Shown here: piece by piece, positions 50,029 to 61,900 of the stretch
Numbering within the stretch: the stretch's first letter is position 1
Layout: each line of letters begins with the position of its first letter
Assembly: GCA_030848705.1 (NCBI GenBank)
Contig: JAUIZM010000012.1
Span: forward strand, 3,157,001-3,221,000
Origin: Heracleum sosnowskyi
Lineage: Eukaryota > Streptophyta > Magnoliopsida > Apiales > Apiaceae
Direction: 5' to 3'
Length of the DNA stretch: 64,000 nt
Translations under genes and position numbers: made by a program
The notes under the pieces: generated by a model
Databases searched by the model: none
Told to the model about the DNA's origin: nothing
The model's input: the letters and a program-made list of their open reading frames with translations, nothing else

Positions 50029-50228
50029 TAATGCTAGGGGTACCAAATTGGATCCCAAAATGGATCACAAATGCCATATGTCATGTTCTTACTGGCTACA
50101 TATTAATTACTAGTGGACCACTGCATTCACATTAATTCTCCAAATAAATTCATCTCAAACTTCCATATCATCAATGCCACATCATTTGGTACCAAAATTT
50201 GATACCCAATTCGGTATCTCTAACATTA
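50029..50228. mobile_element. Short inverted-repeat MITE (~200 bp)
   Basis: Left taatgctaggggtaccaaat then tggatccca; right complement taatgttagagataccgaat then tgggtatca. Non-coding. Confidence 0.6.
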
Positions 50229-51600
50229 CTGTTTCATTTATCAAAAGAGTAAGAAAAAAGAGCATCTCATTTCAAAAAATAAGACACAATCACAAAAGTA
50301 CAAAATTCAAAGTACCGTAACTCAATCCTCACCAAGAACTCATAATACAATCTAACCCTTGAATCTAGCTATCCATCCTTTAAAATGTTTGCAAATCTGT
50401 AGGTAATTGTGAAGTTCTTCTGATTAACTAAGAGGAAAACTTTGTTCTACTCCGTACATCAGCATTAACACATTGAAAGAGAACCCTTTGGACATTATGC
50501 TTCCGTTGATTTCACTGCCTCCAAGTGTGATAGCAAACCGAATTCGAATATCCAAATCACACGCACGTAGTAGCCTCCTTCGTATATAATCTCTCTATCC
50601 CTCTCATTTTTTTACACGTATTTTAAGTCTCCTTACGTGTGATGGAATAGTATTATACGGACATAAAAGTAGCAAGTGATCCTATGTTTTCCGTACAACA
50701 ACGTATAAAAAACATTAAAGGTACAACTTGGGGGCGGACTCAGGATCTATAGGTCACCTGGACTAAAAATTTTAAGACCGAGAATGTGTAGTAATAATGT
50801 ACTAATGTTACACTCTAAATTTATTTTTTGTAGTGCAGTTGTCTTGGTATAAACAATATTTTATATAAAAATTAGATAAAAATAATCTTATAAAATACTA
50901 AAAAAGTAAAAAATATATTCCAAAAATTTAATAACTAAGATTTATATTTTAAGTTCACCATTTTTTTAAAAATCTACTTAAAATAAAACAGAGTCACTAA
51001 TTTGCACATTTTTAAGAAAGAAATTTATGTGTGATTAAACCATCAAACAGAAAAAAATAATTCTACGTCCAAGTAATCAAATTATGTATGCAAAACTTTT
51101 CACTTCTCCTTTCTCTAAATAATTTATTAACACTAAAATATTCCGTGTAATAATATACTTATATTATCAATACTAATTTAATTAACTCATATACCGAGTG
51201 ATATCTAACCTAGATGTTTGATAATAATAACAATATGAGAAATAAATTAAACATTAAAGAACAATATTTTAGAATTTATCCATTGATCTCCAAAACGTCA
51301 ATAAGGGAGAAAGTCAGAAGTAAAGTGGTTAATTATCAGATTTCACCTAAAAAAACTTTTATAAATTAGGTATAAAAACACTAATTTGTCTCCCACTCCC
51401 ACCATTGATGTCTCTTCAGATAGAATTTGAAAAAACTTCAACGTTTTTGTTAGCTTTTTAGAAAGAATAATGAAGCTGGATTGGGATAAGATAATAATGA
51501 ACGGGGCTGAATTTGATTGAAACTGTCATCTTAATAGCAGTTTTGAAACATAAAATGAAATGACCCGGGCTGTAGTTTTGATTGAAACGATATATATAAG
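50229..51600. other. Intergenic, nothing recognised
   Basis: AT-rich unique sequence. No frame with domain content, no RNA gene and no clear element ends. Confidence 0.5.
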
Positions 51601-51613
51601 TAGGCAAGTGATC

Positions 51614-53043
51614 AGATGAGACCCTCTCTTAAAATGAGAACTGAGACTCAATCTCAGACCCACGTTTTGTACATCTAGATGAAATCGTAGCCATACATAT
51701 TAAAATCTAAATTTTATTTCCTCTGTATCATCTCTATCATCCACCCATTTCCTCTCTCTCTCTCATCCACCCATTTCCACATTTCTCTCACCCATCACTG
51801 CACTTCACCTCCGACTACCACTCTTTCGACACCACCTCCATTCCATTATACCAACGTCGTCATCTAAAATTCGTCATCACTGTTTCTACACGAATTCCGA
51901 TCTATATTGTTTTTGATCTGCTTCGGTTGCTCCTCCTACATGTTTTGCTCATCGTTTCATATTCTTGATTGATGTAGCTTAATAGGAAACATATGCAATG
52001 AGTAACCAATTTCAGATTTGTAAGTTCTCAGATTTAACGATTTTTGTAAAATAAGTGGTTATGGCTGTTATAGCGGTGACAGAGATGTGGAGGGATGAAT
52101 ATTATGTTGAGGATGATGATTGTGATGGTGGTATGTATAGTAGAGACAATAATTTTCAGTGATTTTGTTTTGAATTTATTTAGTGATTTGTGTTAAAATT
52201 AAGTAATTTGTTTTTGCAATTTCAGTAATTTTAGTAATTTAGGATTAAATTTGGTGGTGATGATGATTCTGATAGTTGTATTTGGTGATGGTTGTTGCGT
52301 AGTGGATGTTGAGATCAGCGCAATGTGATGATATACAATTATATAGGTGTGTATGTATATAGATGGTAATATTTATTTTTGGTGATTTTGGTGATTTGTT
52401 TTAAAATATTTTGGTGATTTGTTTTAAAATATTTTGGTGATTTGTATTGAGATTCGGTGATTTGTGTTGACATCCATTGATTTTTAAAGATCTGAGTTAT
52501 TAAATACCTTTAAAGATGCTAGTGAAAGTGGCGGAGTGTGTAAAAATGATGGGTAGATCAAAAACGTGTATGCGGTGGTCAATCAGAGAAGATGATGTAA
52601 ATTGGTAATAGTTTCCGGTGATAAATCGGAGAAGAAAAGAGCAAATCGTAGATGTAACATATTGCAGAAGGATTGATCGGAGAAATGGAGAGGTGGTGGT
52701 AGTGTGCGGAGGTAAGAGAAGTTAGGCTGACCGGGGTCTGACCGGAAAGGGTGGGGGGGATGGCGGCGATGTGTGACCGGAGATGGTGGGAGATGGCGGC
52801 GAGGTGGTGGGATAGATGACAGTGAGATGGTGGTGGGAGGTGGTGGATGAAGAAGAAATTTCAGATCTATATTTGGTAGTGGTGATACATACATGTGTGT
52901 GTATAATTAATTTGTATGATTTAGATTTAAAGAAATAGAGGACTGAGATTATTTAATCAGTGTCTCATTATTATCTGAAATTAAAATTGGGCCTAATTTT
53001 GTGGCCCAATATGCAATTCTCATAATAACAGGGTCTCACTAGA
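51614..53043. mobile_element. Possible 1.4-kb non-autonomous inverted-repeat element
   Basis: Left gatgagaccctctcttaaaa then tgagaa; right complement agtgagaccctgttattatg then agaa. The interior has CT-rich (51720-51850), gtgattttggtgatttg (52380-52450) and GGT-rich (52680-52850) low-complexity tracts. No transposase and no clear target duplication. Confidence 0.45.
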
Positions 53044-53485
53044 ATAGCTCTCTATATAAGTATAACCAGTTTCCTCGACACAAAATTTTTTCGAAATATG
53101 AATTAATGTGTTTTAGATATATACGATACACAAAATTTTTAATTGTAATTCACAACCGTGGCCGTGCTAATTAAGCAAGATATTATGAAAATTAAAGCCG
53201 GGTCACGGACGTTGAAAAATGACAAGCATGTATGGTGTAGCACTACTATAGAAATTGGCCTCAAAACGCGTTTAAATTGATTATTTTTTTGAGTCTCGAG
53301 ATTGTATTTCTTATCACATTTCCGGATTATGTTCCATCCATAGATTTTCTTTCCGATCATGGCGATTTTGTCAAATGTTTCATTTCTTTCGTACCAATAC
53401 ATCTAGATTCACGGGTATCATTATTATCATAATCCAAATTTCCTTAAAAATTATCTCAAAAAATATATTATATATTTTTTTAAAT

Positions 53486-53903
53486 GAGTAAAGTTTTGTG
53501 AAAATCACTATTTAGTTGGAGACTTGAATACCATATATGTTCTGCAAATAAAAAACATTCATTAAAAAACATTCATAAAATGCTCTATAAAATAATATAT
53601 TGAATAATATTTTGTAAACATAACATACGTGGTGTATAAAATATTCAATTTGATGGTAATTTTAATTATACAAAGATATCATACACATATAATGGATGGA
53701 GTAATATGCATGACAATATTCCGCAAATATAACATGCATGATTTATAAAAATATTCAATTGATGATGATTTTATACTGCAAAATATCTAATTTAATGTAA
53801 TAATTTTTGTTAGGTAAAATATGTTTTACACGTTATTTAAGTTGCAGAACGTAAATGGTCTCCAAATCTCCAACTAAATCATGGTCCGCATAAAACTTGA
53901 CTC
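53486..53903. mobile_element. Foldback MITE, family FB1 copy 2 (~418 bp)
   Basis: Left gagtaaagttttgtgaaaat ... tttagttggaga ... gttctgcaa; right complement gagtcaagttttatgcggac ... tttagttggaga ... gttctgcaa. The accata(t/c)gttctgcaa part of the arms matches the element at 36491-36875. Confidence 0.7.
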
Positions 53904-54804
53904 TTTTTTAAATAATTAAATTTATATATCTGAGTATTTGTTCTAATAAAATTGAAAAATGAGCAAGAATTGAATCTAAACAAACATAAAAAGATAAGTC
54001 CTTAATCATTTAAACTATTTTATAGCGCTTAATAAATGTTACTGTATTTTTTAATTTACAAATTTTACTATAAAAATATCTGAAACATTTACATGAGCCT
54101 CGTTGGCACAAGCCAAACCCACAACAATTTCATTATTAACGTTGTTAAAATTCAAATCTTGACGTGGTCCCATGTGTATAATGCATAATTAACGATAAAG
54201 TCTCCAGAAACTAATAATAAAAATATAAAAATCAAATTATTACTATTTTCAAATTCAAGCAATCCAGTTCAGACAAAATCAACCTATATCTTCTGAGCTC
54301 CATCTTATTCTCTTTTCTCCCATTTTTTTTTTGGTCTCAAAAATTAAATATTTTATTTTTTAGATCACAACTCAAAGTACCTTCTTGTTTAGTGTATCTG
54401 CAGAATCAGCATCAATTATACACACATATATTTTTTTATTTTTTTTGCAGACCTGTGATTTTCTGGGTTTGATTTTCTTGTGTTGACATCATATTGTATT
54501 TGCAATATTTTATCTTCTTTTTCTTAAATTCTTTACTTAAGCCCACGTTTCTTAAGCACCCATTTGGAGAAAGATTCAATTTTTCACATAGTTTTATCAA
54601 GATTTTAGAACCCCAAGTGGTCAAAATAAATTTCAATCTCTTCAGCAAGTTCAAGATTCTCACTTTCAACAACAACCCTTTTCCTCAAATGTTATGAAAT
54701 TATCAAATTTCATCTCTTTTGATTCAAGTTAGCAAAAAAAAAAAAAATTAAAAATTGGTTCTTGATTCTTGAATCTTGAAATTTGATTCTTGGGTATTGA
54801 TAAG
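53904..54804 (+). promoter_or_regulatory. Upstream region and leader of the TBC-domain gene
   Basis: A 900-bp AT-rich stretch ending in a leader with gattcttgaatcttgaaatt just before the ATG at 54805. No clear TATA box was chosen among many AT words, and no other gene is seen. Confidence 0.4.
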
Positions 54805-57800
54805 ATGTTGGGTACTCAAAGAAGGGACTTGAATTTTGATTCTCAAGCTCAAGTTTCGATTTTGAGGCCAAGCATTCATTCAAGAAGGGCTAATATAGTT
54901 GTTAAGTTTCAAGATCTTTATGGGTTTACAGTTGAAGGCAATGTAGATGATGTTAATATATTGAATGAAGTTAGAGAGAAAGTGAGAGAACAAGGGAAAG
55001 TTTGGTGGGGATTAGAAGCTAGTAAGGGTGCTAATTGGTATTTACAGAATTATGTGTCTAGTACTATTAAGTCTTCCCTTAATTTTTCGAATTTAGTTAA
55101 TGCGATTTCGTTGAAGAAGTTGATTAGGAAGGGGATTCCTCCGGTTTTAAGGCCAAAAGTGTGGTTTGCATTGTCTGGTGCAGCTAAGAAAAAATCGACT
55201 GTGCCTCATAGTTATTATAATGATTTGATTGTTGCGGTTGAGGGAAAGGTTACCCCTGCGACTAAGCAGATTGATCATGTGAGTTGTGTCTTGATTGTTG
55301 TCACATTTGATATATGATGATTTGTTGTTTTGTTTTTTTTGATGCTTTTGATATTGTGTTTTGTAGTGAACTGTAATTGCTTGCTTCTGGTTTGGAAATT
55401 CAAGTAGGAATGTGTTTATATTGACTGCTTGTTTTGAAGGGAGCGATTTAGTTGTATAAGTTGTGTAAATACTTGTCGTCATTTTTAAATGTAGATAAGC
55501 TAGGTATCAGATAATTGTATAGGCTTTGTGTGAAGCTTGTGATTTAATTTGGATTTCTAAAATAAGAAGTGGTTCGAGCATCTGAATTCTGTTGTTAAGA
55601 AAACAGGAGGAAATTATTAGGCTATGAGATTAGGATTGCAAATATATGAACTAATATGTAGATGTTTAAGGCTTCTAAAATGCATGGAATTTTGAGATGT
55701 TCAATATGTTATTTATCGTAGAACTTGACTCTGTATTTCTGTAGTATCCTCTTTTTTTCTTTCTTCTTGTTAGTAGGTATGCATACAGCGGTAGTAACTA
55801 GTAAGTTTTGAGGAAAAAATTTGACAACTGATAGTCTACTGATCTTCATTTGTATATAGTTGTAATCTGAATTTGAGTACATCTGATATGCAGCTTAGCA
55901 CAGTAGGTTTGCCTCTTTACTTATGTGGTATATATTCATATGGGGCATATAGAATTGTGTAATCTTAGGGTATTGCCATGGATAAGAGGTGCAAAGGATG
56001 TTTTATTCATTTGCAAGCCACAGGCAATGTTTGCAAAAAGATACATGGTAGTAATGTACTAAAGTATGATCTACACTATCTTGCACCCAATGTTACGTAT
56101 TGTATTAGACATTACAGACTATTATGCAGGATTTCTTTAAACTCTTTGAATTCAAGACCAAATGAATGGTGTCAAGTGAAATTCCATTTATTGTAGGTGT
56201 GCTACATAATATTCCTCCACCCCTAAAATCATGAATTGAAAGAAAATACGATGTATGTTTTGTGACCGTCAATGTTTTAGCTTCATGCCTTAATATGCCG
56301 GCTATCTGATATTGGCATGGACAGGCAAAATTCTGAGATACATGTAGCCAGACTAACTTCCATCTGTTTGGTCTGTACTTCATTGCAAGTTCTTTTACCT
56401 TTCTGAACTTGTATAATTCTATTTTTTGAGTTAGCAAGCTAGCAATTGAATTTTAAGCACTCATCATTCTAATACTCGGAAATATTCTATATGAGATATG
56501 CAGGACCTGCCACGAACATTTCCTGGCCACCCATGGTTGGACACTAAAGAGGGTCATGCAGCTCTTAGACGTGTTCTTGTTGGGTATTCTTTTCGTGATT
56601 CTGATGTTGGCTACTGTCAGGTACTTCTGCTCGTTAAATATGTTTAAGTACGCATGCATGCTACCTCTGTCTGAGTAATTTGCAACATATTATGATTGAA
56701 ATGTTTGTTTTTCCAATCCGTACAGATATTCTTTAACTTACTCAATCAACAAATATTTGGATCACACCACTTGTATTCACATTTTTAATTTACTAATTAC
56801 ATCAACTCAGTTTGAACTTATCAAAATTTTCCAATATATGGATGTTTCCATTCACATTATTCATATTTAGCATACAGGACATTGGTTTCAATGCAATGGA
56901 AAAAACACTTAATATTACTTGTGCAATATTATCAACTGTTGCCAGTGAACCAGGACACTTATACTTATCAAGAGTTAAGACAGTAGATTTTAATTTGCGT
57001 CTACCAACATTAGCTTTGTCATGGTCCATAATTCCTGCATTTTGGCAAAGCTTTGGTTACTCCAACATCTCATTTATTGTTGATAAACATTCACATGTTA
57101 TCAGATGCTGCCCACTGTATTATTCTGAAATTTTTATTTCTTAAGTCTTTGGAGCATCTCTTATTTGCCTCATTTCTTATTGCTAATTTGGTTATGGCTT
57201 TGACAATCAAACTTAAGATAAAAGATTGTTAGGTAAATGTTGTCAAGTGTTTGAGTTCAAAAACTGTGCATCATAATGATTTTGATGCAGGGGCTAAATT
57301 ACGTTGGAGCATTATTGTTGCTTGTAATGAAAACTGAAGAAGATGCTTTCTGGATGCTAGCTGTCCTCCTGGAGAATGTATTAGTTAATGATTGTTACAC
57401 GACAAACTTATCAGGATGCCATGTTGAACAAAGGGTGTTCAAAGATATACTGGTTAAAAAATGTCCAAGGTAATGCCTTTTCGGTTCTTTGACAATTCAT
57501 CTTACATGTTGGATATTGGTGGGTTTTAAATTTCAAAAAAGAATGCAGACTAGCCGCCCATCTGGAAGCTCTGGAATTTGATGTCTCCCTTGTTGCCACT
57601 GAGTGGTTTTTGTGTGTCTTTTCAAAGAGCTTGCCTTCAGAGGTTAGACTTCTTTATCACACCATGCACATTACACCGGGTGCAGACACAACCATGCACA
57701 CATGTAAATTGCTTTCAGTATCAGGACTGGTTTTATTAACTTCTGTTGTGTTTACTTGTTTAGACAACTCTGCGGGTATGGGATGTCCTTTTTTACGAGG

Positions 57801-58321
57801 GTGCAAAGGTTCTTTTCCATGTAGCTCTGGCTATCTTCAAGGTAAGGGTTTTTTTTCTTTAAATTTACAAAAAGCTGTTATTCGGGCGTGTTATTCGTGT
57901 GAATACTGAGCATCGGGTCATGAATGTCACTGATTAATGGTTGCAGATGAAAGAAGAGGAGCTGCTCGTGGCACAACATGTTGGAGATGTAATTAACATA
58001 TTGCAGATGACCACCCATCATCTATTTGATCCTGATGAATTACTAACGGTGAATCCTCTCGTTTCACCTTTACCTCATCAAGCACAGATCATGTCCTTGA
58101 TTGCCTGATCATTTTTCTTGTAGCACAAGTTTGTCTTAAAGTACATTACAAAAGAGTTGAAGCATGCGGTTACAATTTGAATGCAGGTTGCATTTGATAA
58201 GATTGGCTCGCTAACAATTACCAACATATCAAAGCAACGGAAAAAGCAGGAACCAGCAGTAATGGCAGAGATTGATCAGAGGGTGAGACGGCTAAATTCG
58301 ATGACTGAATCAGAGCCTTAA
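54805..58321 (+). CDS. TBC (Rab-GAP) domain protein, seven exons, complete
   Basis: Exons: 54805-55278, 56504-56620, 57291-57469, 57549-57642, 57764-57841, 57947-58048 and 58187-58321. All have GT..AG borders, and together they give 1179 bases and 392 residues. The TBC domain runs from about residue 108 (RKGIPPVLRPKVW) to about 330. The arginine finger motif I-x-x-D-x-x-R is I156..R162, split by intron 1 just before D159. The glutamine finger Y-x-Q is Y195-C-Q197. Both catalytic residues are present, so GTPase-activating activity on a Rab protein in vesicle traffic is expected from the family; the Rab target is unknown. The N-terminal ~100 residues include WWGLEASKGANWYLQ, and the C-terminus is basic (KQRKKQ). 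The first in-frame ATG was chosen; there is no ATG upstream in frame. It converges with the EDM2-like gene. Confidence 0.92.
55279..56503 (+). other. Intron 1 of the TBC gene (1225 bp)
   Basis: Donor gtgagt, acceptor atatgcag. Its short open frames show no domain and are not counted as genes. Confidence 0.85.
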
Positions 58322-58926
58322 GAAATCCTGTAGCGTATCATCCTAAAATCATCCGAGGGGTGTTGCTGCAACTTTATGTTTAAAAATGTAGCTTGTTACA
58401 ATGTAAATTTGAACTGTTACAACACTAGATTCTACTGCAAATTGAGCTGATTTGAATCAATGCCTTTGAATTAAAAATATCATTTATAATTACTTTCATT
58501 TGTATTTAGTGTTTACATAGAAGACACCTAATACGATGTTGATTAATAATTACTTGTAATATGGAAAAATCTACTAATTTCCGACTGTGATTCTACTTGC
58601 TTAAAATTAATTAATTTTTTTATATACCTTTAGTGCTTTTATAATTATTATAATAGATTTAAATAACATGACTACTAACGAGAATTAACTAGTGAACACA
58701 CATGATAATATATATTGAAATGAGATTAACCAGGATACTTAACAAAAACTGAAAACATCATGCACAGACACCTAGTATTAGTATTAGCATATGTCCAGAC
58801 TGTTGGTACGCTTGGTGGTTTAGGATCTCATATATAAGCTGTTCGGTATAACAACTAGAAAGGTTCTTCAGAAAACATTAATACTTTCTCATTCTTCCCA
58901 TCACGTAGAAAGGACACACTGGAAGG
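58322..58926. other. Convergent 3' region between the TBC and EDM2-like genes
   Basis: 605 bp, AT-rich, expected to hold both 3' untranslated regions. No inverted-repeat element or further gene seen. Confidence 0.6.
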
Positions 58927-61900
58927 TTAGAAACCAGGCCATTCTGGATAGAAGTTACGCTCTGTTGGATATTGGCGAGATGGGGGAAAAGCTCCTTGGT
59001 GGACACCCTCCACAGCATCAGAAACAACATAGGGATGCTGGGGTAGATCTTCATGGTAGACAACATAAGGAAGCTGCATTCCCATTGCGGCAGTATCAGA
59101 AACACCAGAAGAGTGCTGCATTGCCGTCATGTACTGACTTGGATTAAAGCCCTTCAGATTCCATTCATGCGAGTTTTTCTGGTCTGCGCTGTTACTCGGA
59201 AAATAGATAGGCGGATCGACTTCCATATCCTCATACATCCCATCATGGTTTTCTCCTGTATCCATTTTTCCCATCTGTCTTGGGTCATTTGTGACTGTAG
59301 CATGGCCACATGTCTTGGCTATTGTTTTGTGCTTGGCAGTCCAATCCGGACGGCTCCAAAGATACAGTGGTGGTGCCAAATTGTTATGCTGCTCCAATTG
59401 CTGACCGTTCACATCAACTGATCCAGGTAGGTAAAATGCCTGAAAAGAGAAATACACATTTGAAGATTATTATATTAATTCTAATTATCCAATGACTGGA
59501 ATCATCATTTTGCTTCCAGACCTTCCCCGATAGTAACTGATGATTCTCCCAAATATTATCATATGGGAATTTCTTCTTTCTGTCAAGCCTGTAGTAGCAT
59601 CAAGAGAAAAAAAAATTAGCAAGAACCGAGAAGCCATTGACTGTTTACTTTTGTAGTATGAACATTTATCCAGGCAAGAAACAGACCTTTCAGTTTCTAT
59701 GGGAACTATAAGAATTAGTAGCTTTGGTTTAAACGTGAGTGCCTTGTCAATGAATTTGTTTGCCAAGTTTCCATTGACACCAAAAGGAGGATTCAGGCCC
59801 ATAATCTATAAAGAGAGTACCGCAAAAAATATATAACAAGTCCCTTTTCAATAACATTCATATATCAAAGCATTGAAAGTACTAGAGAGCAACTTATTAG
59901 CATCTCTCACCAGATTAGAACCAGCAGGTAATTCTTCTGAAGTGACAGTCATCCAATCTTTCTGCTCAAAATTGAAGTCATTCTAAGGAAAAGAAAAGTT
60001 AGCAGTAAAGTAGCTCGATTCCTTGACAAAAAACGGTTATGAATACCAAAAATTGAAGGAAAATAAATATTAGCAGTAAACTAGCTTGAGTCCTTGACAA
60101 AAAAGGTTATGAATACCAAAAAATTTAAATGAACTTGAACTTGAGAAAGAACGAGGGATAAAACAGTGCAGAAAACAAAAGCAAAAACAGGATGTAGACC
60201 ACATGACACTACATATGAAAGGGTGGCAACCAAGTACAGGGTGTGCTTAATCCTAGCAAAGCTGCATGAGCTGAGTCAAAAAGACGCACCTTGGGTGTAA
60301 ATAAATCATAATTTTTGAAGGAGCAGATCTTTCCCATTTCGTGGAGCCTCTCTCTCATCAAGCAACTAAAGTCATTTGCACCGCAACAAAAATCTACTAT
60401 CTGACCATGTGTTTTTGGTTATAAATAATATTTGATAGAACAAGAGCAATAAACTCAGTGACAACGGACAACTATGTAATTAGCATAATATATAGTCTCA
60501 AGGATTTCAAAAATTCCCATTATATCCTATCACTTCAGTCAATTCAAAGATATAATTACAGAGGTAACTTGAGACGAGCCCTTCCAGCAATTTGCAGAAT
60601 TAAAGAGATGTATGTAGTCTTACCGTGTCACCATCTTGCACGTACCATTTAAGCTTATCCACTATCTGCGCAACAAAGCAAATGTGCTATGAGCTTTAAT
60701 ATGGATGTTACCGGATGATGCAGGACAGATTGTAGAAACTATCGATATATGATAATAAAACAAGAATAAAAATAACCTGGGTGCATCAACCGCGGAAGAA
60801 AGATTATAGATCCAACCCTTACCCATATACGAGACCCAATTTAAATATTCAACAATATTTCATACATCAAGTCTAATATAATATGCGGGGGATTACATCA
60901 CTTATATAGTTATATAGAAAGTGAAACCCTAAAACTAAACCTAAAACTGAACCTAACGGACTAAGGTCCATTTAACAAAACATGTGTCCAATTTAAATTT
61001 TTCTTATGTTCACTGACATGTTCCTATTGGGATCCGCCTCGAATTCCTACATAAGTTAAGAGATTTGAGTTATTATCTTATTTATGATAATTAAGGTGAG
61101 TATTGTTTTGGCAGAAATGTTAATTGTAGAAGGATTTCAAAGACGGTAGTAATCTTAAATAGAATTCAAAGAAGATTAGGATTGGAATATTTGTAGTTCC
61201 TGTAAATATAAAAATATGTATTCAAGAGCATTAAGTGAGGGAATAACTCCATTCCTGTATATAGTGGGTTGGTGGTTTTACCCTTCCCAAGGATTTTCAC
61301 ATTAAATTGTTGTATTCTTTACCCCTGTGTTTGTTATTGTGTTTATTCCAGCGTCAATCTATTGTGGATTTGATCCTAAGAGTTCCAGGTACCGAATATC
61401 TTGCACCTGTTCCTATACAAGCCACCTAATACAGTGATATAAATCAATAAGGACCATATAAGTGTCAGTTGATCAAGATCAGCAGCTCATTCAACAAAAT
61501 TTTCTTTATTTCTTCAGGGTGACAAAATTGCAAACTAATCAATCTTGAGCAATGTTATACAAGAATATAAGGTTACAATATAGTCTTAAAATAATTGTCA
61601 ACACCAATCATATGATGTGCTTGTGTTAAAATACATAGAAATACTCTTCTCAACCTATTTTATGGTAATGGAGGACATGTATTGCTTGTTAGGAAGAAAT
61701 GTAGCAAGTTACTACCCCCACACTGTCAGATCATAGGAGTTTGTTAGCTGAAAACTCCTTACAACCTGATATTAGAGTAAAATTTTGTGAAAAAACTCCG
61801 AATTTTTTAAAATGCAACTGAGTATTGAGGGTTATGCTCAAAGTCACTTCATGCATGTTATAGATCGGTATTACAGTAAAATTTTGTGAAAACACTCTGA

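Noticed and set aside
52583..52894. 103-residue Pro/His-rich minus-strand frame
   Set aside because: Lies in a GGT/GGC low-complexity tract within a probable non-autonomous element; composition only.
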